This document shows, one piece after another, positions 25,663-34,383 of a DNA stretch of 64,000 bases; the first letter of the stretch is position 1; each line of letters starts with the position of its first letter. The stretch covers positions 2,356,001-2,420,000 of the forward strand of contig NZ_CP059067.1 of the NCBI RefSeq assembly GCF_017795745.1, given 5' to 3'. Below the pieces are notes generated by a model. The model saw nothing but the letters and a program-made list of their open reading frames with translations, did no database searches and had not been told where the DNA came from. The translations under genes and the position numbers were made by a program. The DNA comes from Rhizobacter sp. AJA081-3. GTDB lineage: Bacteria > Pseudomonadota > Gammaproteobacteria > Burkholderiales > Burkholderiaceae_C.

Positions 25663-26531
25663 GGCGGAGGCAGCAGTTCCAGGTCGGGGTGGGTGGGCAA
25701 CGGCGCCGGCGGCGGCGCGGGCGGCGGTGCGGCGGCGGCTTCGGTGCGCAGCGCTTCCAGCGCCGAGAGCGTGAAGTGCGCGAACCACAGTGCCGCGAAC
25801 GCGAACACCAGCGTGTAGATCCAGATCGCCACCGGCACGAGCACCGGCGCGAGCGCCACGAACATCACGCCAGAGGCCCACACCAGCCCCGGCGCGGCGC
25901 CAAGGTAGCCGGTCAGCACGCCCATCGCGAGCAGCGTGGGGCGATGGCGCCGCACGATCTCCAGCCGCTCGTCGCGACTGGCGTGTTCGGACAGCACGTC
26001 GTAGACCAGCACGCGGTAGGTGAGCCAGCCCCAGATCAGCGGCGGGATGACGAGCACCAGCGGCGGCACCAGCCACAGCGGCACCGAGATCACCAGCGCC
26101 AGCAGCGCCACCAGCGTGGCCAGCAGCGAGACGAGGGCGCCCATCCACATCGAGCCGCCGCGCTTGCGTTCGAGCGAGGCGAAGCGGCGCTCGGCCACCA
26201 GGTGCAGCATCGACGGCGTCATCAGGAGGGCCACGCACAGCAGCGCGACGATGACGATCACCGGCGTGGCCAGGAACACCACGATCAGCGGCGCCAGCGC
26301 GGACTTCAGGCCGCTCATGCCGAAGCGATCGAGCCACTCGAACAGCATGGTGACGAGCGACCAGTCCGCCAGCGTGCCGTTGACGGCATCGATGGCCGCG
26401 TCCCAGAACAGGTAGCCCAGGCCGAGCGCGGCCACCACCATCAGCACCAACGGCAGCACCGACAGGGCGATGACGCGCGGGTGCAGGCAGTAGGCCGCCG
26501 CGCGCCAGAAGGAGTCGAGCAGGAGCTTCAT
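25659..26531 (-). CDS. EI24 domain membrane protein
   Basis: 290 residues with about six membrane helices in the EI24/CysZ-like pattern: LLLDSFWRAAAYCLHPRVI at the start, long hydrophobic stretches near 22-45, 78-105, 130-165 and 205-255, and a Pro-Ala-rich cytosolic tail (about 268-290). CysZ, the characterised relative, is a sulfate channel; most EI24 proteins in this group are uncharacterised. It is coupled to the molybdopterin-binding gene by a 4-bp overlap and lies 19 bp after the YVTN propeller gene. Confidence 0.82.
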   Translation of the reverse strand: MKLLLDSFWRAAAYCLHPRVIALSVLPLVLMVVAALGLGYLFWDAAIDAVNGTLADWSLVTMLFEWLDRFGMSGLKSALAPLIVVFLATPVIVIVALLCVALLMTPSMLHLVAERRFASLERKRGGSMWMGALVSLLATLVALLALVISVPLWLVPPLVLVIPPLIWGWLTYRVLVYDVLSEHASRDERLEIVRRHRPTLLAMGVLTGYLGAAPGLVWASGVMFVALAPVLVPVAIWIYTLVFAFAALWFAHFTLSALEALRTEAAAAPPPAPPPAPLPTHPDLELLPPP

Positions 26532-26550
26532 GCAGCCGCCGCCCGCGCCC

Positions 26551-27858
26551 TCAACGCAGGTTGCCGGTGTGGCCGAGCGAGTAGCGGCCCGGTTGCGGCC
26601 AGACGGTCAGCCCGTGCGGCTCGGCACCGACCTTGACCTGCTTGACGTCGCCGCTGGCGGTGTCGAAGCGGTAGATCACGTCGTCGTAGCGCGCGGCGAG
26701 CCACAGGTACTTGCCGTCGGCGCTGACATTGCCCATGTCGGGGCTGCCGCCGCCGGGCACGGCCCAGCGCACGACGACCTTCTCGGTGGCGAAGTCGATC
26801 ACCGACACGCCGCCGTTGCCCAGCCGTGCGCCGTGGATCTTGTGCGAGCCGCGGTTGGCCACGTACAGGCTCTTGCCGTCGCGGCTCGGGTACAGGCCGT
26901 GCGCGCCGAGGCCGGTCTGGATGAAGCCGACCTGTTTGAAGGACTCGCCGTCGACGACATGCACACCGTCGGCATGCATGTCGGCGATGTAGAAGCGCTT
27001 GCCGTCGGGCGAGATGCGGATGTCCTGAGGCATGCCTTTCTCGACGGTGCAGACCTCGGTTTCGCCGGGCTCCCACACCTGGCCGGGCTGGGTGCGCGGC
27101 GCGCCGGGCCTTTCCTTGAAACGCGTGCTGGGCATCTGCAGCTTCAGGTAGCCCAGCACCTTGCGCTCGGCGAGGTCGATCTTCGCGATGGTGCCGGAGA
27201 ACTCGCAGGTGAAGATCGCGAAACGGCCGTCGATCGAGAAGTCCGCGTGGTTGATGCCGGGGCAACCGGGCACGTCGATCGAGTACTGCATCGCCATCGT
27301 CTTGGGGTCGCGGAAGTCCAGGCGCTTGCGCGCTTCGGCGACCACGATCGCCGACTTGCCGTCGGGCGTGGCGTACATGTTGTAGGGGTCGTCCACCATC
27401 ACCGCCTTGCCCGGCTTGCCGGTCTTCGGGTCGATGGGCGTGAGGCTGCCGTCGGTGCGGCCTTCGGCGTTGTTGGTCACCCACAGCGTGCGCAGATCCC
27501 ACGAGGGCACGATGTGCTGCGGCCCGATGCCGACCTTGAACCGGTCGATCACCTTCATCGCGGTCGGATCGACGACATAGACGTCGCCCGAGCGCAGGTT
27601 GGGCACGTAGATGCGCTCCAGGTCATCCTTGAGCGCCGGGCTGATCCTCTCGGCACCCGTCTCACTGTAGACGTTCTTCGGGTTGGGCACCGGCGGCATG
27701 CCTGGCACCGTGTTCACCGCGGGCACCGCGGCGGGCGCGCTGGCCGCCGACGCTGCGCCCTGCGCCTGCACGCCGAGCCAGGCGCCCGCGCTCGCGAGCC
27801 CCGTGACCGCCAGGGCCAGCGCCTGAAGACGGCGAAGATGCAATTTCTTGTTTGCCAT
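26551..27858 (-). CDS. Exported YVTN/YncE-type beta-propeller protein
   Basis: 435 residues from ATG 27858, with a signal peptide (about 1-32) and an Ala-Pro linker. Repeating blades carry the YVTN/NHL-like patterns IYVPNLRSGDVYVVD, LWVTNNAEG, FYIADMHADGVHVVD and LYVANRGSHKI, and Asp-Gly-Lys turns. Such proteins are periplasmic propellers of unknown ligand; some are linked to heme d1 or quinoprotein systems (NirF/N-like). An extra ~10 residues upstream (ATG 27888) are possible. No enzyme motif seen. Confidence 0.82.
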   Translation of the reverse strand: MANKKLHLRRLQALALAVTGLASAGAWLGVQAQGAASAASAPAAVPAVNTVPGMPPVPNPKNVYSETGAERISPALKDDLERIYVPNLRSGDVYVVDPTAMKVIDRFKVGIGPQHIVPSWDLRTLWVTNNAEGRTDGSLTPIDPKTGKPGKAVMVDDPYNMYATPDGKSAIVVAEARKRLDFRDPKTMAMQYSIDVPGCPGINHADFSIDGRFAIFTCEFSGTIAKIDLAERKVLGYLKLQMPSTRFKERPGAPRTQPGQVWEPGETEVCTVEKGMPQDIRISPDGKRFYIADMHADGVHVVDGESFKQVGFIQTGLGAHGLYPSRDGKSLYVANRGSHKIHGARLGNGGVSVIDFATEKVVVRWAVPGGGSPDMGNVSADGKYLWLAARYDDVIYRFDTASGDVKQVKVGAEPHGLTVWPQPGRYSLGHTGNLR

Positions 27859-27897
27859 GGGAAGAATCGAAGTGATGAAGGACGTCACCCGTGATTG

Positions 27898-28728
27898 TCA
27901 ACGAGACCGGGTGCGCTCACGGATGGCCGACACGGATGCTTCGACGATGCGCTCGACGCCGATTCGGCCCAGCGCCACCGTGGCGCGCCGCGGGTCGCCC
28001 GAGACGCCAGGCCGCTCGGCGGGCGTCGAGGCGCGGCCCAGCCACTGCGGCCGCACCAGCGCTTCGTCGGCGGCCAACGCCAGCGCGGTGTCGGCCAGTC
28101 CCGCGTGGGTGCCGATCTCGTCGGCCTTGAAGCCCCGCGCGGCAAGCAATTCGGCATGGCCCTGCCGCGACGCGCGGTAGTACTCGCCGAGCGCGTGCAC
28201 GCGGCACGGTGTGCCGCCGCCGGCCCATTCGCGGTTCAACCTCGCGGCCACGCGCTCCTCGCTCTTCTGGTAGCCGCCGTGGTCACCGAGGAACACCACC
28301 TCGCGAAAGCCGTGGCGTCGAAAGCTGCGCGCCGCGCCTTCCAGCACCGCCTCGAAAGCCGGCTCGGGGATCGAGATGGTTCCGGCGTAACGCATGTGCG
28401 CCACCGGCGGCTCCACGCTGCCTTCGGGCACATAGGCCATCACCGGTGCGACCAGCGCATTGCCCAGTTCGCGTGCGATCAGCTCGGCGAACACCCGGGC
28501 GCGCACGTTGTGCTTGCCCAGCACCATGTGCGGCCCGTTCTGCTCGGTGCCGCCCAGCGGCACGAGGATGGTGGTGGCGCCCGCCGCGATGCGCTCGCGC
28601 AGCTCGGTGGAGGTCAAGGCCTCGAGTTGCACGGCATCGGCCGCCGGCGATCCCCATGCCAGCACGGGCACCAGCCACAGCGCGGCCAGCAGGCCGCGCA
28701 ACACCGACGAGAAACAGGCGTTACTCAT
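27898..28728 (-). CDS. Exported creatininase-family protein with altered metal site
   Basis: 276 residues from ATG 28728, with a signal peptide (about 1-28), which is unusual for creatininase amidohydrolases. The first metal loop reads [16 protein letters not shown] where creatininase has E-Q-H-G-P-H-L-P-x3-D, so one ligand His is Asn and the Asp is His. A GDHGG loop is kept (about 175). The metal set and substrate therefore probably differ. The start lies inside the end of the AIM24 gene (8-bp overlap). Confidence 0.8.
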   Translation of the reverse strand: MSNACFSSVLRGLLAALWLVPVLAWGSPAADAVQLEALTSTELRERIAAGATTILVPLGGTEQNGPHMVLGKHNVRARVFAELIARELGNALVAPVMAYVPEGSVEPPVAHMRYAGTISIPEPAFEAVLEGAARSFRRHGFREVVFLGDHGGYQKSEERVAARLNREWAGGGTPCRVHALGEYYRASRQGHAELLAARGFKADEIGTHAGLADTALALAADEALVRPQWLGRASTPAERPGVSGDPRRATVALGRIGVERIVEASVSAIRERTRSR

Positions 28729-29533
28729 CGTCTCCGCCGAGCACCCCTCCGAGCAGCCCGCCCGCGGCCAGGCCGCCGAGCACCGAGCCCTCTTCGCGGC
28801 TGCCGCCGCGCTGCGGCGCTGCCGCGAACACCCGCGAGGCCAGGCGCGAGAACGGCAGGCTCTGCAGCCACACCGTGCCGGGGCCGCTGACCTTGGCAAA
28901 GAACAGGCCCTCGCCGCCGAACAGCGCCGTCTTGATCTTGCCCACGTACTGGATCTCGAAGCTCACGTTCGGCGTCATCGCCACCAGGCAACCGGTGTCG
29001 ACCAGCAGGGTCTGGCCCGGCTGCAGTTCGCGCCGCACGACGGTGCCACCGGCGTGCACGAAGGCCAGACCATCGCCCTCGAGCTTCTGCATGATGAAGC
29101 CCTCGCCACCGAAGAAGCCGACCGACAGCTTCTGCTGGAAGTGGATGCCCAGCGACACGCCGCGGGCCGCGCACAGGAAGGCGTCCTTCTGGCAGATCAG
29201 CGTGCCGCCGAGCTGGCGCAGATCCATCGGCAGGATCTTGCCCGGGTAGGGTGCAGCGAAGGCCACGCGCTGCTTGGCGTTCACCTGATTGCTGTAGACG
29301 GTCGTGAACAGCGACTCGCCGGTCACCAGGCGCTTGCCCGCGCCGAGCAGCTTTCCGAAGAAGCCGCCCTGCTGCGCGCCGCCGTCGCCGAACACCGTGT
29401 CCATGCCGATGCCGGCATCCATGAACATCAGGCTGCCCGCCTCGCCGACGGCCGCTTCGCCGGGGTCGAGCTCGACCTCGACGAACTGCATCTCCGAACC
29501 CTTGATCTCGTAGTCCACCACATCCATGGCCAT
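28721..29533 (-). CDS. AIM24/TIGR00266 family protein
   Basis: 270 residues: a beta-rich AIM24 domain covering most of the chain ([23 protein letters not shown].., then [19 protein letters not shown] and [21 protein letters not shown]) and a Gly-rich C-terminal tail ([15 protein letters not shown]). The family is widespread and of unknown function; the yeast homologue is mitochondrial and affects cristae. ATG 29533 or 29527. Its end overlaps the creatininase-like gene by 8 bp, so the pair is co-expressed. Divergent from the diguanylate cyclase. Confidence 0.87.
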   Translation of the reverse strand: MAMDVVDYEIKGSEMQFVEVELDPGEAAVGEAGSLMFMDAGIGMDTVFGDGGAQQGGFFGKLLGAGKRLVTGESLFTTVYSNQVNAKQRVAFAAPYPGKILPMDLRQLGGTLICQKDAFLCAARGVSLGIHFQQKLSVGFFGGEGFIMQKLEGDGLAFVHAGGTVVRRELQPGQTLLVDTGCLVAMTPNVSFEIQYVGKIKTALFGGEGLFFAKVSGPGTVWLQSLPFSRLASRVFAAAPQRGGSREEGSVLGGLAAGGLLGGVLGGDDE

Positions 29534-29686
29534 GTGCCCGACTCCTTCTTGAATGAATGTGCACAACGCACTGCACTGCGCAGCGCAATGGCGCCCATTC
29601 TCGCCTACCCCCTAGTTGCATCCCCCCAAAGAGGTAACGCGCAACAGCGAGGTCAAGTCCAGAATTCCGCATCCCCGCGACGCACC

Positions 29687-30901
29687 ATGAGCCTGCACCT
29701 GCCCACCCTGATGACCGTCTGCATCGCCGCGCTGGCCACCTCGGCCGCGGTGATGACGCTGCACGGTCTCACGCAGCGCACCTACCGCGGCTATGGCTGG
29801 TGGGTGGCCGCGCAGTGGCTGCTGGCGCTGGGCTGCCTGCTGCACCTGTTCCGCGACAGCTCGCCGGAACTGCTGCCGCTGGGCAACCTGCTGCTGCTGC
29901 AGTGGCCGATCGTCGTGCTGGCGGGCATGCGCCGCTTCTGCCTTCGCCACGCCTCGCGCGTGCCGCAGTCGCTCGACTGGCTGCTGCTAGCGCTGGTCTA
30001 TCTGGTGTGGCTGGCCACCTGGGCGGCCCACGGCTCGCTGGCCGCCCGCGTGGCCGCCTTTGCGGCGGGCGCCTGCGCGCTCCACCTGTACGGCGCGCTG
30101 ATGCTCTCGCGCATGGCCGAGCTGCGCGAGGGCAGCACGATGAAGCTGCTGGTCTCGGTGGAACTCGCGTCCGCCGCGGTGCAGGCCGTCCGCCTGGGAC
30201 TGGCGCTGTCCGACGGCATCGACGGCGCTGCCGGCGACCGCATGCTGCTGGCCAGCGGCCTGGTGATCGTGGTGTCTTCGCTGGTGATGGTCTACCTCGC
30301 GCTGATGCTGACCAATGAACGGTCCGAAGCGAACCTGCGCGCGATGCATCGCAAGCTGCGCTACCTGGCCGACATCGACGTGCTGACGCGCGTGCCCAAC
30401 CGCCGGCACTTCCACGAACTGGCCGCACGCGTGCTCGACGCCGGCGCTGCGCCGCCGTGCACGCTGATGATGTTCGACGTCGACCACTTCAAGCGCATCA
30501 ACGACCTGCTCGGCCATGCCGCCGGCGACGAGGCGCTGCGCCAGGTGGCGCGCTGCGTGCGCGACTCGCTGCGCACGCCCGACGTGGCCGGCCGCCTGGG
30601 CGGCGACGAGTTCGCCGTGCTGCTGCCCGGCACCGGCATCGACCATGCGATGACGGTAGCCACGCGCATCGTCGCCCGCCTGGCCGACCGCCAGGTCGCG
30701 CCCACGCACGCGCCGCTGAGCCTGAGCTTCGGCATCGTGCAGATGCACGACGGCGAATCGCTCGACGACGCACTGCGCCGTGCCGACCAGGCGCTGTACG
30801 AAGCCAAGCGCCAGGGCCGCAGCCGGGCCGTGGCTGCTTTCGGCCTCGAGGCGCGGCCGGTGTTCGGCGAGAGCCGCTCGCTCGGCCTGACCAGCCTTTG
30901 A
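29687..30901 (+). CDS. Membrane-bound diguanylate cyclase (GGDEF)
   Basis: 404 residues. The N-terminal half has about six membrane helices (1-205) acting as an integral sensor; a short linker leads to a GGDEF domain (about 230-385). The active site is G-G-D-E-F and an inhibitory I-site RTPD lies five residues before it, so it should make c-di-GMP with product inhibition. There is no EAL domain. ATG 29687 is chosen because the first helix starts right after it. It lies alone, 31 bp before the IclR gene. Confidence 0.9.
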   Translation: MSLHLPTLMTVCIAALATSAAVMTLHGLTQRTYRGYGWWVAAQWLLALGCLLHLFRDSSPELLPLGNLLLLQWPIVVLAGMRRFCLRHASRVPQSLDWLLLALVYLVWLATWAAHGSLAARVAAFAAGACALHLYGALMLSRMAELREGSTMKLLVSVELASAAVQAVRLGLALSDGIDGAAGDRMLLASGLVIVVSSLVMVYLALMLTNERSEANLRAMHRKLRYLADIDVLTRVPNRRHFHELAARVLDAGAAPPCTLMMFDVDHFKRINDLLGHAAGDEALRQVARCVRDSLRTPDVAGRLGGDEFAVLLPGTGIDHAMTVATRIVARLADRQVAPTHAPLSLSFGIVQMHDGESLDDALRRADQALYEAKRQGRSRAVAAFGLEARPVFGESRSLGLTSL

Positions 30902-30932
30902 GACCGCCGCGGCCAGGGCGATAGACTGGGGC

Positions 30933-31748
30933 ATGCCCGACATCGCGACCTTGCCCGCCGCAAACGCCAGCGAAGAACGCCCGCGCCCCGGCGACAGCTA
31001 CGTCCAGTCGTTCGCCCGCGGGCTGGCGGTGATCCGCTCTTTCGACGCCCGCGCACCGCAGCAGACGCTGACCGAAGTCGCCCAGCGCACCGGCCTCACG
31101 CGCGCCGGCGCGCGCCGCATTCTGCTCACGCTCGAGGGCCTGGGCTACGTCAGCAGCCAGGGCCGCCAGTTCAGCCTCACGCCGAAGATCCTCGACCTCG
31201 GCTTCGCCTACCTGTCTTCGCTGCCGCTGTGGAACCTGGCCGAACCGGTCATGGAAAAGCTGGTCGAAGAGGTCAAGGAGTCCTGCTCGGCCGCCGTGCT
31301 CGACGGCGCCGACATCGTCTACGTGCTGCGCATTCCCACACACAAGATCATGAGCATCAACCTGGGCATCGGCAGCCGGCTGCCGGCCGCCTGTACCTCG
31401 ATGGGCCGCACGCTGCTCGCCGAACTCGATGCCGCTTCGCTCGACGCCAGGCTCGCCCGCCACCCGCTGGTGGCGCACACGGCCCACACACTGACCGACC
31501 CGGCGCGCTGGAAGGCGGAACTGGCGCGCGTGCGCCAGCAGGGCTGGTGCCTGGTCGACCAGGAGCTCGAAGAAGGCCTGGTGTCTCTGTCGGTGCCGAT
31601 CCGCGACCGCTCCGGCCGCGCCATCGCCGCGATGAACATCAGCGGCCAGGTGGCGCGCACCTCGGCGCGTCACATGGTCGAGCAGTTCCTGCCGCGGCTG
31701 CAGGCCGCGTCGGCACAGATCTCGCAGATGCTGCAGATGAAGCCTTGA
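30933..31748 (+). CDS. IclR-family transcriptional regulator (PcaR/PobR-like)
   Basis: 271 residues: winged helix-turn-helix (about 28-85; LTEVAQRTGLTRAGARRILLTLEGLGYV) and an IclR effector domain (about 100-265) with ACTSMGRTLLA and RQQGWCLVDQELEEGLVSLSVPI. The N-terminal YVQSFARGLAVIRSF is typical of PcaR/PcaU-type regulators of beta-ketoadipate or protocatechuate genes, but no such catabolic genes are nearby, so its targets are unknown. It is followed 22 bp later by a Na/Pi symporter gene. Confidence 0.88.
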   Translation: MPDIATLPAANASEERPRPGDSYVQSFARGLAVIRSFDARAPQQTLTEVAQRTGLTRAGARRILLTLEGLGYVSSQGRQFSLTPKILDLGFAYLSSLPLWNLAEPVMEKLVEEVKESCSAAVLDGADIVYVLRIPTHKIMSINLGIGSRLPAACTSMGRTLLAELDAASLDARLARHPLVAHTAHTLTDPARWKAELARVRQQGWCLVDQELEEGLVSLSVPIRDRSGRAIAAMNISGQVARTSARHMVEQFLPRLQAASAQISQMLQMKP

Positions 31749-31770
31749 GCACCCGCGCCCGGAGACCCGT

Positions 31771-33447
31771 TTGATCCATCTGCTCAACCTGCTCGCCGCC
31801 ATCGCCCTGCTGGTGTGGAGCACGCACCTCGTGCGCACCGGCATGCTTCGCGTGGCCGGCGAGAACCTGCGCGGCGTACTGGCCAAGAGCTTCAGCAACC
31901 GGCTCAGCGCGATGCTTGCCGGCCTGGGCGTGACGAGCCTGGTGCAGTCCGCCACCGCCACCTGCCTGATCGTCGCCAGCTTCGTCGGCAAGGGACTGGT
32001 AGCCACCGGCGCGGCGCTGGCGGTGATGCTGGGCGCCGATGTCGGCTCCGCGATGATGGCGGTGGTCTTCTCGTTCGACCTGTCGTGGCTGTCGCCGCTG
32101 CTGATCTTCGTCGGCGTGGTGATGTTCACCTCGCGGCAGGACACCGGCATCGGCCGCGTCGGCCGCGTGCTGATCGGCCTGGGGCTGATCACGCTGGCGC
32201 TGCAGCTCATCGTCGAGGCGACCACGCCGCTGACGCAGTCGCCCGCCGTGCGCACGCTGCTCGCCTCGCTGCCCAACGAGGTGCTGCTCGACATCGTGGT
32301 CGGCGCGGTGCTCACCGTGCTCTCCTACTCGAGCCTGGCGATCGTGCTGCTCACCGCGACGCTGGCCAGCTCCAGCATCCTGCCGGTCAACGTGGCGCTG
32401 GGTCTGGTGATCGGCGCCAACCTGGGCAGCGGCCTGCTGGCGATGATCGCCACCGGCGGCGCCTCGCCGCAGGTGCGCCGCCTGCCGCTGGGCAACCTGA
32501 TCTTCAAGCTCGCCGGCGCAGCCATTGCCATCCCGCTGCTGCCGCAGGCCCACGTGTGGCTGCAACTCACCGGCGCCGCGGTGCACGAGCAGGTGGTCTG
32601 GTTCCATCTCGGCTTCAACCTTCTGCTGGCCACGCTGTTCATCAGCTTCACCGGCGTGGTGGGCCGGCTCGTCGAGCGCCTGCTGCCCGAGCCGGCGCTG
32701 GGCGCCGATGCCTCGCGTCCACGCCACCTCGACCCGACGGCGCTGGCCACGCCCTCGCTGGCCATCAGCTGCGCGGCGCGCGAGGCGCTGCACCAGGCCG
32801 ACGTGGTGGAGACCATGCTGCGCGGCATCATGCCGGTGATCCGACACAACGACCTCCAGCTGGCCGAGCAGCTGCGCAAGATGGACGACAGCGTCGACGA
32901 GCTGTACTCGGCGATCAAGTTCTACCTGACGCAGATCTCTCGCGAGGCGCTGTCCGAACGAGAGAGCCGCCGCTGGACCGACATCCTGTCGTTCACGATC
33001 AACATGGAGCAGATCGGCGATGTCATCGAGCGCGTGCTGCAGGACGTGGAGGACAAGAAGATCCGCAAGAACCGCAGCTTCTCGGAGGCCGGCCTGGCCG
33101 AGATCAGCCACCTGCACGAGCGCCTGATGGCCAACCTGCGCCTGGGCATGAGCGTGTTCCTCGACGGCCACGTGCGCGACGCCAAGAAGCTGCTGGAAGA
33201 GAAGGCGCGATTCCGCGACCTCGAGCGCGAGTACGCCGCCAGCCACATCGGGCGGCTGCAGGACAACACCGCGCAGAGCATCGAGACGAGCTCGCTCCAC
33301 CTGGACCTCATCAGCGACCTCAAGCGCATCAACTCGCACCTGTGCTCGATCGCCTACCCCATCCTCGACTCGGCCGGCGTGCTGTCGCAGACGCGCATCC
33401 GCCATTCCAAGCTCGCCGAACTGTCGGGCGAAGAACACAAGCCCTGA
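31771..33447 (+). CDS. Na/Pi-cotransporter family protein with PhoU-like C-terminus
   Basis: 558 residues. Two inverted repeats of the NptA/Na-Pi fold occupy about 1-300, with the QSATATCLIVASF and SSLAIVLLTATLASS motifs containing the Q-S-x-T/S-A type signature, then a cytosolic PhoU-like helical domain (about 330-545). Bacterial members such as YjbB export or import phosphate. The start is TTG 31771 behind a GGAG site; no ATG fits. It lies after the IclR regulator and 7 bp before an EamA transporter. Confidence 0.87.
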   Translation: MIHLLNLLAAIALLVWSTHLVRTGMLRVAGENLRGVLAKSFSNRLSAMLAGLGVTSLVQSATATCLIVASFVGKGLVATGAALAVMLGADVGSAMMAVVFSFDLSWLSPLLIFVGVVMFTSRQDTGIGRVGRVLIGLGLITLALQLIVEATTPLTQSPAVRTLLASLPNEVLLDIVVGAVLTVLSYSSLAIVLLTATLASSSILPVNVALGLVIGANLGSGLLAMIATGGASPQVRRLPLGNLIFKLAGAAIAIPLLPQAHVWLQLTGAAVHEQVVWFHLGFNLLLATLFISFTGVVGRLVERLLPEPALGADASRPRHLDPTALATPSLAISCAAREALHQADVVETMLRGIMPVIRHNDLQLAEQLRKMDDSVDELYSAIKFYLTQISREALSERESRRWTDILSFTINMEQIGDVIERVLQDVEDKKIRKNRSFSEAGLAEISHLHERLMANLRLGMSVFLDGHVRDAKKLLEEKARFRDLEREYAASHIGRLQDNTAQSIETSSLHLDLISDLKRINSHLCSIAYPILDSAGVLSQTRIRHSKLAELSGEEHKP

Positions 33448-33454
33448 GGCGAGC

Positions 33455-34312
33455 ATGGCGCTGAGCTGGCCGGTGGTGGCCGCGGTGCTGTTCGGCGCGC
33501 TGCTGCACGCCTCGTGGAATGCGCTCATCAAGGGCGGCACCGACAAGTCGCTGGACACGGCGCTGATCCTCGGGCTGGGCATGGTCGTGGCGCTGCCGGT
33601 GGTGGCCGTCGTCGGCCTGCCGGCGCGCGAAGCCTGGCCCTACCTCGCCGCCTCGATCGTGGTGCACCTGGGCTACTACATCGCGCTGGTCAGCGCCTAC
33701 CGGCATGGCGACCTCGGGCTGACCTACCCGGTGATGCGCGGTCTGGCACCGCTGCTGGTGGCCTGCGCCAGTGCGGCGCTGATCGGCGAGGTGCTGCCCC
33801 TGGCCGCATGGTTCGGCCTGATGGCCATCAGTGTGGGCGTGGTCGGCGTGGGCCTGTCGCGCAGTGCCCTCGGCGGCCACCCCGGCAAGGCGCTGCGCTA
33901 CGCGCTGGCCAACGCCGCGATCATCGCGCTGTACACCGTGATCGACGGCCTGGGCGTGCGCGCCGCGGGCCATGCGCTGAGCTACGTGGCCACCCTTTTC
34001 CTCTTCGAAGGTCTGCCCTACTTCCTGCTCGTCATGTGGCGGCGCGGCGAGCAGCGGCCGCAGGCCTGGCGCTACATGGCCCGTCGCTGGAAGCTCGGGC
34101 TGGCCGGCACCGCCGCCTCGTTCGGCTCCTATGCGATCGCACTGTGGGCCATGACGCAGGCCCCAGTGGCGACCGTGGCGGCGCTGCGCGAAACCTCGGT
34201 GCTGTTCGCCGCCGCGCTGGGCACGCTGTGGCTGAAGGAGGATTTCGGCGCCCTGCGTGCCGCCGGGACCGTGCTGGTGCTGGCCGGCGTGCTGTCATTG
34301 CGTCTGGCTTGA
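33455..34312 (+). CDS. EamA/DMT-family transporter
   Basis: 285 residues with ten predicted membrane helices arranged as two five-helix EamA repeats (about 1-135 and 145-285). Signatures include HASWNALIKG (20-29), YPVMRGLAPLLVA (about 91-103) and LRETSVLFAAALGTLWLKE (about 247-265). Substrate unknown; DMT proteins commonly export metabolites or amino acids. It follows the Na/Pi gene by 7 bp, so may be co-transcribed. A 71-bp gap with no clear signal separates it from the TonB receptor. Confidence 0.85.
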   Translation: MALSWPVVAAVLFGALLHASWNALIKGGTDKSLDTALILGLGMVVALPVVAVVGLPAREAWPYLAASIVVHLGYYIALVSAYRHGDLGLTYPVMRGLAPLLVACASAALIGEVLPLAAWFGLMAISVGVVGVGLSRSALGGHPGKALRYALANAAIIALYTVIDGLGVRAAGHALSYVATLFLFEGLPYFLLVMWRRGEQRPQAWRYMARRWKLGLAGTAASFGSYAIALWAMTQAPVATVAALRETSVLFAAALGTLWLKEDFGALRAAGTVLVLAGVLSLRLA

Positions 34313-34383
34313 CGCATGTCGGCCCCGGGCGGGCCGGAAGCTCCTAGACTGCGCTCACAAGATGGGCTCGGTTGGGGGCACAC

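Noticed and set aside
26530-27894. 454-residue plus-strand frame opposite the YVTN propeller gene
   Set aside because: Shadow of the propeller gene; no motif and His/Val/Arg-rich composition.
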